This document shows, in pieces, positions 36,212 through 44,985 of a DNA stretch of 64,000 nt; the stretch's first letter is position 1; the number at the start of each line of letters is the position of its first letter. The DNA is from Sva-07 sp963793335. Its GTDB lineage: Bacteria; Actinomycetota; Acidimicrobiia; Acidimicrobiales; Ilumatobacteraceae. The notes under the pieces are model-generated. The model had not been told where the DNA came from and ran no database searches. It worked only from the letters and a program-made list of their open reading frames with translations. The position numbers were made by a program, and so were the translations under genes. The stretch covers positions 1 to 64,000 of the forward strand of contig CAWBZS010000001.1 in assembly GCA_963793335.1 (NCBI GenBank), written 5' to 3'.

Positions 36212-37054
36212 ATGACGAATGCCACCATCGACCCGAACGCGCTGTCGTGTGCCGGATGCACCAACCAGCTCACCCGTTTCCAAACAGGACTCCTCGAAGA
36301 GGCCGACGAGGCCGTCGTGCAGGAACACCTCGACTCATGCCCGGACTGTCGACTGTTCTCCGACCAGATCGACATCGTGAGCGACTTCGTCGGTTCCAGT
36401 GAACTCACCGACGTGCCCGACAGCGTCTCGAATCTGCTCGACGGTTCGGCCCCCGGCACCTCCGACTCATCCCGTGACATTTCGGGCACCGTGCGAAGCC
36501 TCTGTCGTCTCGCCGACAGTCTCGACCCAAACGGCGCCGAGGACCTGGTGCAACAAACGCTGCTCGCAGCACTCGAACACGACCCGGCGCGTCTCGACCT
36601 GTCGGTGCTCGCCCAGAATCTCACCGACCGAGCGCTGGGCGATTCGGGCCCGACTGTGCGCAGTCTCGACGACTTCACGACTCGAACCGAAAGCTTCAGC
36701 CCGAGCCTCGATCCGGATGGCGACACCGCGGAACTCTTCTATCCGGACTTCTACGCCAGCGGGCCCGAAGCAGGACGCCACGTCAACGCACCGAACCGGT
36801 GGGGCCACACGAACAGCCTGAGCCCCGACGACGATGTCTTGACCGCCGAGCTCTACGGAGTCGTCGACCAAGCGCTTGCGCGACTGGATGACCCGCTCGG
36901 CCAACTGGTGCAACTCGTCGACATCGACGATGTGTCGGTGACCGACGCCGCGGCCATGCTTCGCCTCGACCAGACCCAAGCGGTCGAAGCTCTGCACCGT
37001 GCCCGGGTCCATCTCCGCGGAGCTGTCGACAACGTCGTGAGGTTTGGACGATGA
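36212..37054 (+). CDS. Fusion of zinc-finger anti-sigma domain and ECF sigma-like domains
   Basis: A 280-residue protein. Residues 8-70 carry a ZAS module: CAGC, then HLDSCPDC (H-x-x-x-C-x-x-C). Residues 80-130 resemble sigma region 2 (LCRLADSLDPNGAEDLVQQTLLAAL). Residues 215-280 resemble region 4 (ALARLDDPLGQLVQLVDIDDVSVTDAAAML then ALHRARVHLRGAV). A linker of about 80 residues separates them. Anti-sigma and sigma normally are separate proteins. This could be a self-inhibited regulator or a decoy. It has an ECF-type promoter and overlaps the next gene by four bases. Confidence 0.75.
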   Translation: MTNATIDPNALSCAGCTNQLTRFQTGLLEEADEAVVQEHLDSCPDCRLFSDQIDIVSDFVGSSELTDVPDSVSNLLDGSAPGTSDSSRDISGTVRSLCRLADSLDPNGAEDLVQQTLLAALEHDPARLDLSVLAQNLTDRALGDSGPTVRSLDDFTTRTESFSPSLDPDGDTAELFYPDFYASGPEAGRHVNAPNRWGHTNSLSPDDDVLTAELYGVVDQALARLDDPLGQLVQLVDIDDVSVTDAAAMLRLDQTQAVEALHRARVHLRGAVDNVVRFGR

Positions 37055-37530
37055 CCGACATCGTGTTCGAGAACCGCCGATTCGATCCCGACCTCACCGC
37101 CTTCCATGACCTGGCCAAAGCAATGGCCAAGGCGTTCGGTTACACCGCCGACCTCGCACTGGACCAGCATCTCGCTCAGCTGGTCAGGCTGCGAGTCGCC
37201 CAACTCAACAACTGCTCGTACTGCCTCATCCTGCACGCTGAGACCAGCCGCACCATCGGTATCCACCCAGCCAAGGTCGACAACCTCGCCAGTTGGTGGG
37301 AGAGCGGCCTGTTCGACGCCGCCGAGCAGGCCGCGCTCGCATACTGCGATGCGCTCACCGCCGGCAATGCCCCCGGCTTCGGAGGCGTCCACGACCAGGC
37401 CGCCACGCATTTCGACCAGACCGAAATCGCCGAACTCGCCGCGATCGTCATCAACATGAACGTCTGGACTCGCCTCAAGCTCGCCCAAGGCGCAACCCCG
37501 GTGAACGCGTCGAGCGACAGATCCACCTGA
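37051..37530 (+). CDS. Carboxymuconolactone decarboxylase / AhpD-like family protein
   Basis: A 159-residue AhpD-like protein with the redox C-x-x-C in LNNCSYCLILHAETSR and a second helical repeat near EIAELAAIVINMNVWTRL. Such proteins act as alkylhydroperoxidases or as protein-disulfide partners. The ATGA overlap with the anti-sigma/sigma fusion gene suggests that the two work together, perhaps as redox sensor and switch (inference). Confidence 0.88.
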   Translation: MTDIVFENRRFDPDLTAFHDLAKAMAKAFGYTADLALDQHLAQLVRLRVAQLNNCSYCLILHAETSRTIGIHPAKVDNLASWWESGLFDAAEQAALAYCDALTAGNAPGFGGVHDQAATHFDQTEIAELAAIVINMNVWTRLKLAQGATPVNASSDRST

Positions 37531-37554
37531 CCTCAAACAGCGCGTCTGCGTTTG

Positions 37555-38154
37555 TCAGGAGTTGTTCAGTATCTCGCTGACACGACTGCGGACCGCAGGG
37601 AGTGTGTCGGTCTCGAACCACGGGTTTTTCTTGAACCATCCCCGATTGCGTGGCGACGGATGCGGGAGGACAACCTGCGACGGTAGGTAGCGCTGCCAGT
37701 TGGCGACCGTATCGGTGAGGTTGCGACCAGGCTCGTCGATGTATCGGCGCTGCGCATACGCCCCCACGACCACGGTCAGCCGATCGGTCGGGAGATGCCC
37801 GAGCAGTGGGTCGTGCCAGAGAGGTGCACACTCGGGTCGCGGCGGGTTGTCGCCGCTCCGGCCGGTCCCGGGGAAGCAGAACCCCATCGGCACCAACGCA
37901 ACCACAGCGTCGTCATAGAACTGTTCCGGCGTCACTCCGAGCCACGATCGCAGCCGATCGCCGCTCGGGTCGGCCCACGGGACACCGGACTCGTGGACGA
38001 CCCGACCCGGCGCTTGCCCGATGATCACGATCCGCGCATCACGACCGACCTGCACCATCGGCCTTGGACCCAACGGCAGATGTTCAGCACACACCCGACA
38101 CGCCCGGACGTCGATCAGCAACTCGTCGAGTTTGAGCGCACCAGATGCATCCAC
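37555..38154 (-). CDS. Uracil-DNA-glycosylase-superfamily protein
   Basis: A 199-residue protein with CRVCAEHLPLG near the N-terminus, IIGQAPGRVVHESGVPW (the UDG motif GQAPG) and VLPHPSPRNRGW (the HPS motif). It is the short UDG-like family often annotated uracil-DNA glycosylase family protein. The likely role is repair of damaged or deaminated bases. It is the only minus-strand gene between 29.3 and 40.1 kb and has no ECF-type site upstream. Confidence 0.85.
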   Translation of the reverse strand: MDASGALKLDELLIDVRACRVCAEHLPLGPRPMVQVGRDARIVIIGQAPGRVVHESGVPWADPSGDRLRSWLGVTPEQFYDDAVVALVPMGFCFPGTGRSGDNPPRPECAPLWHDPLLGHLPTDRLTVVVGAYAQRRYIDEPGRNLTDTVANWQRYLPSQVVLPHPSPRNRGWFKKNPWFETDTLPAVRSRVSEILNNS

Positions 38155-38201
38155 GAGTCACGACCATAGTGACAATGCCGCCGCGCTCGATCCGTTCATG
38201 T

Positions 38202-38228
38202 TGTAACGGTCACCGGCTTCGGTGGTCT
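38202..38228 (+). promoter_or_regulatory. ECF-type promoter of the ABM monooxygenase-selO operon (TGTAAC-N16-GGTCT)
   Basis: TGTAAC at 38202-38207, 16 bases, GGTCT at 38224-38228. It lies in the divergent gap between the UDG-like gene and the ABM gene, giving a leader of about 80 bases. Confidence 0.7.
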
Positions 38229-38310
38229 ATACGGAGGGTCGCACCGGATCGCCAGGTCCGAGCGCGCTCGCCGCCACCACCGGTACAACGAGAAATTGAG
38301 AATACCCAAC

Positions 38311-38622
38311 ATGACCATCGCCGTTTTTCGCTCATACGTCGCACCCGAACATCAAGCCGAGAACGAACGTCGCTACGGCGAGATGCACGCCCTTGTACAG
38401 CAGAGCCCGGGCTACATCGCGCACAAGCTGTTCACCGCTGGCGACGGCGAGAGTGTCGTGGTTGTCGAGTTCGACGACCTCGACAGCGTCGAGCTGTGGG
38501 GTGAGAATCCGGACCACAAGATTGCACAGGAGGCGGGCAAGAGCCACGTGTACACCAGCTACGACGTCGCCGTGTGCGAAGTCGTGGAACGCCACATCAA
38601 GACTGCAACGGAGACATCATGA
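38311..38622 (+). CDS. Antibiotic biosynthesis monooxygenase (ABM) family protein
   Basis: A 103-residue dimeric alpha/beta-barrel-type protein: MTIAVFRSYVAPEHQAENERRYGEM, SPGYIAHKLFTAGDGESVVVVEF and a final strand TSYDVAVCEV. Such proteins are heme oxygenase-like or quinol monooxygenases. The ATG at 38311 fits the family start. It is coupled to selO by an ATGA overlap, so it is likely cotranscribed from the ECF-type promoter. Substrate unknown. Confidence 0.8.
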   Translation: MTIAVFRSYVAPEHQAENERRYGEMHALVQQSPGYIAHKLFTAGDGESVVVVEFDDLDSVELWGENPDHKIAQEAGKSHVYTSYDVAVCEVVERHIKTATETS

Positions 38623-40094
38623 CGACCGCACTGATCGAACTCTCCCATTCCTACGCTGACGCATTGCCCGAGTTGGGTGTCGCCTGGCAAGCCGGACCCG
38701 CAACAAACCCGCAACCGGCCGTCGTGAATGAATCGCTCGCTGACGAACTCGGCCTCGACGCAACCTGGCTCGAATCCGACGCCGGCCTGGGTCTTCTCGC
38801 GGGCACGGTCCTTCCCGAGTCAGCCCGGTCGGTGGCCATGGCGTATGCCGGCCATCAGTTCGGCGGCTACTCGCCTCAATTGGGTGATGGGAGGGCCATG
38901 CTGCTCGGTGAGCTGACACGACCCGACGGGACGCTCGTAGACGTCCACCTCAAGGGTTCGGGTCGAACCCCGTTCGCCCGCGGCGGCGACGGACGTGCAA
39001 CGCTGCCGGCCATGTTGCGTGAGTTCCTCATCGCCGAGGCAATGCACGCCCTCGGCGTGCCGACGACTCGAGCACTGGCGGTTGTGACCACTGGCGACGC
39101 CGTGATCCGTGAGCGGGCCGAAACCGGTGCCGTGCTGACCCGCCTGGCATCGAGCCATCTGCGCGTCGGATCATTCCAGTACGCGATCACCCACCCCGAC
39201 GGCCCCGACCTCGCTCGACGCCTCGCCGACTACGCCATCGAGCGCCACTATCCCGCGCTCGTCGGCCGCGACGACCGCTACCTCGCGTTCCTCGAATCGG
39301 TCGTCGACGCGCAGGCGGCGCTGATCGCTCAGTGGATGCTGAACGGATTCATCCACGGCGTGATGAACACCGACAACATGCTCGTCTCGGGCGAAACCAT
39401 CGACTACGGGCCATGCGCGTTCCTCGATCGCTACGACCCCGCAACCGTCTACAGCTCGATCGACCGCGAGGGACGCTACGCATTCGGAAACCAGCCGGCC
39501 GTCGCGCAGTGGAATCTCACACGACTCGCCGAGACACTGCTCGGAATGATCGACGACGACCAGGAGACGGCCATCGCGTATGCGACCGAGGTCCTCAAGA
39601 CCTTCCCCGACCGATATCTCCATCACTGGCGACGAGGCATGCAGGCCAAGCTCGGACTGTCGACCGAGGACGCATCCGACGCCGAACGGTTCGATGAGTT
39701 CCTCAACATGATGCACGAGGCCAAAGCCGACTACACCCTCACGTTTCGGTCCCTGTCCGACGTGCTGCGCGGCGACGACTCGGCGCTGCGCTCGATGGTC
39801 AACGACCCCGGTCTCGACGCCTGGATCGCCGGTTGGCGCCAACGCCTCGCGGACGAAGGCGCCGTGCTGGCCGACGTCGCCGACACGATGGACGGCATCA
39901 ACCCGCTGTACATCCCGCGTAACCACCGCGTCGAAGAAGCCCTCGACGCGGCCGGCAACGGTGACCTGTCACCGTTCACCGAACTGCTCGACGTGGTCAC
40001 CAACCCATTCAATGCCCAAGATGGCCACGAGCGTTACACCTCTCCACCCGACGACAACTTCGCAGCGAACTACCAGACCTTCTGCGGCACCTGA
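38619..40094 (+). CDS. selO: SelO / YdiU family protein adenylyltransferase (pseudokinase)
   Basis: A 491-residue SelO protein. Conserved segments are SPQLGDGRAMLLGE, HLKGSGRTPFARGGDGRATL, MLREFLIAEAMHALGVPTTRAL, FIHGVMNTDNMLVSGE and IDYGPCAFLDRYDP (catalytic N/D residues of the inverted kinase fold). The tail ends TFCGT: a cysteine third from the end, where eukaryotic SELENOO has selenocysteine. SelO AMPylates redox proteins and is activated by disulfide reduction (published family knowledge). It is coupled to the ABM gene. Confidence 0.92.
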   Translation: MTTALIELSHSYADALPELGVAWQAGPATNPQPAVVNESLADELGLDATWLESDAGLGLLAGTVLPESARSVAMAYAGHQFGGYSPQLGDGRAMLLGELTRPDGTLVDVHLKGSGRTPFARGGDGRATLPAMLREFLIAEAMHALGVPTTRALAVVTTGDAVIRERAETGAVLTRLASSHLRVGSFQYAITHPDGPDLARRLADYAIERHYPALVGRDDRYLAFLESVVDAQAALIAQWMLNGFIHGVMNTDNMLVSGETIDYGPCAFLDRYDPATVYSSIDREGRYAFGNQPAVAQWNLTRLAETLLGMIDDDQETAIAYATEVLKTFPDRYLHHWRRGMQAKLGLSTEDASDAERFDEFLNMMHEAKADYTLTFRSLSDVLRGDDSALRSMVNDPGLDAWIAGWRQRLADEGAVLADVADTMDGINPLYIPRNHRVEEALDAAGNGDLSPFTELLDVVTNPFNAQDGHERYTSPPDDNFAANYQTFCGT

Positions 40095-40299
40095 ACCCGA
40101 CGTCATCTGATCGTCGAGCACCTGCTACCCGATCTGGCATTGAGTTCCTGACATCAACATCGATGCGGTCAGATCGAGTTCGTTTCACACCCTCTCCCTG
40201 ATTGCGACTCGGCAGCTCAGCCCTCGCCGGGGCAATCCTGGGACTGCCGCAGCCGCCCGCCCATAAACGCACGCCCAAACAACCCACCGGAACAGCGCA

Positions 40300-40440
40300 T
40301 AGCGGCACGTATCGCTCGGTCGGAGCCAGTCCGCACCCGAGCGATAATCGCGCTCCGGAACGCTCGGGCCCGCGCTCGCGGTTCCGGCGAAGTGTGCGGC
40401 CTCCGGGCCTAGATCAGCCCACCGCATAATCACTGGATTG
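40300..40440. repeat. Dispersed intergenic repeat, inverted copy R5
   Basis: In reverse complement it reads GTGATTATGCGG ... GCGCGATTATCGCTCGGGTGC, resembling the TTATCG and ATTATGCG motifs of R1-R3. The 40095-40460 gap holds nothing else recognisable and separates the redox island from the mobilization genes. Similarity is weaker than among R1, R3 and R4. Confidence 0.35.
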
Positions 40441-40460
40441 CGGGTGCTGAGCTGGCGTGC

Positions 40461-43400
40461 TCAGAAGTCGATCTCGATGCCCATCGACGACCGAGTTGGT
40501 GTCGGTGGCGTCGGCGGTTGCAGTTCGAGTCCTCGTCGCTGCGCCCACTGGGCGAGCGGGGCGGCGAGTTGGCTGATGCCGGGTCGGTCGTCGTGATCGC
40601 CGAACGTGGCGGCGATCTCGACCAGCACGGTGTCGGACACGTTGCGACCGTTGGCCCAGTGCTTCCATTGGTCGAGGGCGTGGCAGAGGCGCCCGGCGTC
40701 TCGGGCGACGCCTTCGAGGTCGTTGAATTGGTCGAACATCCGCCGGGTCGAGTCCATGCGGTGGTGATCGTCGATCACGTCGCGGAGCTCGTTGACCCGG
40801 CGTCGTGTCGGCGCTGCGAGTTCCTCGGCCCGGCTGAGTCGATCGGTCGCGACAGCGAGGACGTCGCTGGCAGCGTCGACGTCGCGGCGAGCCGATCGGC
40901 GGTGGATCCGACCGGCACGCCGCAGTTCACCTTCGGCATGGCGTAGTTCCGACTGTGCTTCGTTGACGATGCGTTCGGCGGCGTCGACCTGCTCAGCGAA
41001 CGGTGCGTGTGCCTCCTGTGCCGCGGGCAGCTCCTGGCGGGCCGCTGCAACTCGCTCTCGGGCGGCGGCGCGCTCGGTGTTGCGTTCGTCGAGCCGTTGC
41101 TGTGCGACGCGCCAACCTTCTTCCGCCTCGGCGCGGACCTGGTCGAACCAGTCCGGTATCCGGACCCGCCGTTGCGGCACGCTGGTGGGGACGGTCGGCG
41201 GCGAGGGTGCGGCGTTGGACGGTGGCGGGGATGTCGGCACGGTCGGAGAACAGGACGGCTTCGAGCACGGCTCGTGCTTCGGCGGGGTCGTGGGTGTTGG
41301 TGACGACCAGGGCGAGGTTCTCGCGTTGACCGCGGGTCATTGCCATGTACAACCCACGTCTCGTCGTCGCGTTGGTGGCGAGGGTGACGCCGATTCCGGA
41401 GGTGTCGCCTTGCGCGCCGGGTTCGGTGGTCGCATAGGCGAGTTGCATGTGCTGGCGGACGTAGTCACGCGGCAGGGTGATGGTGCCGTGTCCGTCGAGT
41501 CGGGTCACGGTCACATCACCCTCCTCGACGGTGTCGGTGGCGGTGACGGTCCAACGTTCACGATTCCGCACCGGCTCACCAACCGAGGTACGCAGGCGGC
41601 GTTCATTGCGGCGCGTCGCCACCACGTCGCCGACCATCACCCACGCATCGTTGACCTGGGCGAGGGTCGCCTGGTCGAGTTCACCGGTGTCGAGGCGGCG
41701 TTGCTGGATGTGGTCGTTGATGACGTTGACGTGTTCGGTGCGTGTCGTGATGATCGACAACGACTCACCCTCGCTCCGACACTGCAGCCAGAGATCGGTG
41801 ATCGTGTCGAGATGCTCGGCGAACGTCCCCGCCCGGATCCGGCCGTGAGCGGCGTACGCGTCGAGGGCGGACGGGTTCCCGCGACGCAACTCGAGTGACG
41901 CGGCCGCCTCCCACCGGTTGCTGAACCGGTGGAGATGTTCCAATTCGACAGTCCGGCCGGTGTCGCACAACTCGAGGAACATGCCTCCACGGCCGACCGC
42001 TTGCAGCTGGTGGGGGTCACCGACCAGGGCAGAGTCGCCACTGGCGTTGTTCGGCATGGGTGACGAGGCGTGACAGGTCAGAGGTGTTCAACATGCCGGC
42101 CTCGTCCACGATCACCGTCATGCCAGGACCGGCATCCCACCACGAGTCGTCGCTGTCTGGGCGGTCGAGTTCGTAGAGGAGCTTGGCGACCGTGTCAGCG
42201 ACCATGCCCGTCTCGGTTTGCAGGACACGCGCCGCCTTCGCTGTCGGCGCCAACCCCATCACCGCCCGCTGCTGTCCGTGGAGATCGGACACGGCGGCTT
42301 GCAACATGCGGGTCTTGCCCGCCCCCGCCGGCCCCACCACCAACACCAACCGATCATCGCCGGCCACCGCGCTCGCCGAGGTGTGTTGGCCGTCATCCAA
42401 CGCCACGTCGGTGATCGTGGCGGACCGTGCTCGGGTTGTCGGCTTGGGCGTCGAGCGCCCAGGTGAGGATGTGTTCTTCTTGGGTGAGGATGTGTTCGCT
42501 GGTGGCCTGGTTCGTGATCGGCTCGATCCACACCGACCGACCATCCGATGCCCGACGTGGTGTCGAGTCACCGACCGGGTCGAGATCGATACAGGACTCC
42601 AACACGGTGTTCACCGATGTGTCGAGTGCTGTCGCCCAGCTGGTCCCGTCGTGTCCGGGTTGTGGGGTCACGGTGTCGCAGATCGTGCGCAGCACGTCCA
42701 TCCGATTCCACGTCGACTGCCGCGACGCCAACACCTCCACCACCTCCGACACATCGACACCGGCGATGCCTCCAACGGGTGCTGCCGCGCGGCATCGGCG
42801 ATCGAAGCGGTCAACGTGGCGGCATCGACACCCAAGTTGGCGGCTTCGCGTTGCCACCGTGTCCGCAGATCCGGCACGCCGAGCCCGGTCTTCTTCGAGC
42901 GGGTGTCGACGGCTGCCTCGCGTTCCATCGCCGCGTACTCGAACCCCGACGGATCACGACCCTCACGCTGCACGAAGTCGGCGAGCTTGTCGCCCATCTC
43001 CATATCGATGTCCCGGGCCCGCTTCGAGAACTGATCGAGCAACTCCGATGGGACGCCGGTGATCTCGGCTTGGCCGTTCACGATCGGATCGAACACCACC
43101 CCGTAGCGGGCGGTGACCTCGGCGCGGAGCACCGATTGGTAGAGGTAGCCGAAGGCTTGCTGGTACTTCTTCAACGTCAACGCATCCAGCGCGTACCAGC
43201 GACCATCGGCGGTTTGGACCTTCGCGGAGATCACCACATGGGTGTGCAACTGCGGATCATCGGCGCGGCTCGTCGACTGACGAAACACCCCCACCGTCAA
43301 CCCACCCGTCTCCGGGATGCAGTCGGGACCCGTTCGAGCGGATCCGTGTCGTCGAGCCGTACTTCTCGATCATTGCCACCACCGCGTTCGACGGCGACGT

Positions 43401-43746
43401 CATGACACTCGGCGAAGCCTTCGTCACCGGTCAGTGCCCACAGCACCGACAGCGACTTCGGTGCCGACAACGTTGCGTCGTACCCCGCGACTGCCTTGAT
43501 CGTGTTCCCGTGCCGGTCGACTCGATCGACCAGTTCCCGACCCAACTGCACACCGGTCGTCGGGTGATGACCCGACAAGAGCGCTTCGAGGGCTTCGGTC
43601 GTCACCTCGCCCGACAGGCCGAGTCCCGGCGCCTGGGACCCGGCCCACACACCCGGTTGTTCACCGTCGGCCTTCGTGAGATAGCCCGTGTAGTAGGCAG
43701 CGGACACTCCCGCCCCCGCCGCATACAACGTCGTCACCCGGATCAC
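40461..43746 (-). pseudogene. MobF (TrwC/TraA-type) relaxase-helicase, multiply frameshifted
   Basis: Pieces in five or more successive frames form one TrwC-like protein. The relaxase start is VTTLYAAGAGVSAAYYTGYL, followed by YDATLSAPKSLSVLWAL. The metal-binding HTHVVISAKVQ piece follows, then a helicase domain with Walker A VGPAGAGKTRMLQAA and VIVDEAGML, then GDPHQLQAVGRGG and the TraA C-terminus with a long coiled coil. Breaks lie near 43360, 43320, 42770, 42415, 42030 and 41210; most are explained by one extra base. Translation of a full relaxase is impossible as the sequence stands. Confidence 0.82.
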
Positions 43747-44236
43747 GATCGCTCCCACCAGCCGCGGGCACCTGTCTGAACTTTGAAACGGGAGCGAAGC
43801 GACGAACAGACACGGGAAGGGACCTCAGACCTCGAGAGAGCAGCGAGAGCTGACCGGACGAGCAGCGGGCCGACGAGCGAGAACTCGAGGGAGCGGCAGG
43901 CGGCTGCGACGGGCAGGCAACGGACACGAAGCTGGCGGGGACAGCGAGGCGATACGAACCGGCCTCGAAGACACCGGAGGAGGCGCGGACCTGGACCGCT
44001 TCGATCACGCCGAGATCGCTGAGCCGACGAAGGGCGCGAGCGACAGTGTCCTTCGCGAGTCCGAGCGACGAGGCAAGCGAACGGATCGACACTTGGGCGA
44101 CGACGTGATCGCCGTTGCCCGTCGAGCGCTCCATCATCTCTTCGAGAACCACCCACGACGTCGCACCGAGTTGCCGGCGCAGCTTCGCTGCATCGGGCCC
44201 TGTGGTCACCGGACGACGGGATGGTTCAGTCGCCAC
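43661..44236 (-). CDS. Winged-helix DNA-binding protein upstream of the relaxase
   Basis: About 190 residues from a GTG at 44236. The first part has RRQLGATSWVVLEEMMERS and SIRSLASSLGLAKDTVARALRRLSDLGVIE, a clear winged helix-turn-helix. The C-terminal half is low complexity and overlaps the relaxase start, so the true end may have been lost by frameshift. Similar small wHTH genes precede TrwC relaxases in actinobacterial elements and may regulate transfer. Confidence 0.6.
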   Translation of the reverse strand: MATEPSRRPVTTGPDAAKLRRQLGATSWVVLEEMMERSTGNGDHVVAQVSIRSLASSLGLAKDTVARALRRLSDLGVIEAVQVRASSGVFEAGSYRLAVPASFVSVACPSQPPAAPSSSRSSARCSSGQLSLLSRGLRSLPVSVRRFAPVSKFRQVPAAGGSDRDPGDDVVCGGGGSVRCLLHGLSHEGRR

Positions 44237-44499
44237 CCGCTGACCCCTGACGAGACTCGCCCGTCGCACAGGCGCACGACGTTGCCGGTCGACACCAGCT
44301 CGAGCAATGCCCAACGGGGCACGCGCAAGCACTTGACGCCGAAGCGGATCACCGGCAAGCCCTGAGTTCCGCCGGACGCGAGGTAGTCGTTCGCCAGGTC
44401 GTACGCGAGCTGCCGACCGATGCGCATCACTTTCGACGCTTCCTCGACCGTCAGGAGCTCGGGCGGTGCCGGCTCCACGATGTCGTCCATCGGATCCAT
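44206..44499 (-). CDS. Excisionase-like helix-turn-helix protein
   Basis: Ninety-seven residues with ELLTVEEASKVMRIGRQLAYDLAN and LPVIRFGVKCLRVPRWALLEL, the winged-helix pattern of Xis/MerR-like excisionases (helix, S/T-x-x-x-Y-x-L, then R-x-P-x-x-x-L). It sits beside attR and upstream of the wHTH and relaxase genes. It is the probable recombination directionality factor of the element (inference). A phased GACAC array lies directly upstream. Confidence 0.72.
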   Translation of the reverse strand: MDPMDDIVEPAPPELLTVEEASKVMRIGRQLAYDLANDYLASGGTQGLPVIRFGVKCLRVPRWALLELVSTGNVVRLCDGRVSSGVSGWRLNHPVVR

Positions 44500-44833
44500 G
44501 GGACTGTCCTACTTACACCCATGAAATTCAGCTGACAAGCGGCCCAGATTTGCCGGCGCCGGACGCTTCGACACCAGCGGACACTGCGTGGACACCAACG
44601 GACACCAGCGGACACGAGACGACACTGCGGCCGTGACGGAAGTCACATCGCGACCTTCTGTCCCGAAGATCAGGACACGGCGGTCTACGCGTCTGACGTT
44701 GGTACCGCGGTGCGAGTCTGAGTGATCTTCGCCGCGTCCTCGAGCGCCGCAAGAACGTCGTCAGGCTCGAGGTTGGGACCGTCGTTTGGCGGCCGCTCCG
44801 AACGCACTCCGACGTTCCGGCAGCACCGAGTCG
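44500..44833. other. Non-coding region between xis and attR
   Basis: No gene is recognised. It contains the phased GACAC repeats (44570-44625), a candidate promoter region for xis, and leads into the att-adjacent repeat at 44834. Confidence 0.5.
44570..44625. repeat. Six helically phased GACAC repeats upstream of xis
   Basis: GACAC occurs at 44570, 44580, 44591, 44601, 44611 and 44621, i.e. every 10-11 bases, mostly as GACACCAGCG or GACACTGCG. One-turn spacing places all sites on the same helix face, as in operators or excisionase/relaxosome binding arrays. It is 71 bases or more upstream of the excisionase ATG. Confidence 0.7.
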
Positions 44834-44985
44834 CGACGTGGTGTCTGGTGTCGACTCGTGCCGACGCATCCGTTGCAAGGTGGTGCGTCACGACTGGTGG
44901 CGGGAAATCCTGTGCACCTGGTGTGCACCTGGCGGCTCTTCGCAACCGGCCCGGTCGAGCGATATGGCCTCTGACCAGGGCTTAT
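44834..44985. repeat. Right copy of the att-adjacent imperfect direct repeat
   Basis: Roughly 85 percent identical to 5662-5812. It includes two perfect TGTGCACCTGG motifs at 44911-44921 and 44922-44932. It lies inside the element, just 3' of the tRNA end. Confidence 0.75.

Noticed and set aside
44570..44625. Possible CRISPR array
   Set aside because: The repeated unit is only 5-10 bases with no unique spacers of 25-40 bases and no cas genes in the window. A phased protein-binding array fits better.
44685..44945. Small minus-strand open frame of 86 codons before attR
   Set aside because: Its second half overlaps the att-adjacent repeat, and the protein has no recognisable pattern or ribosome binding site.
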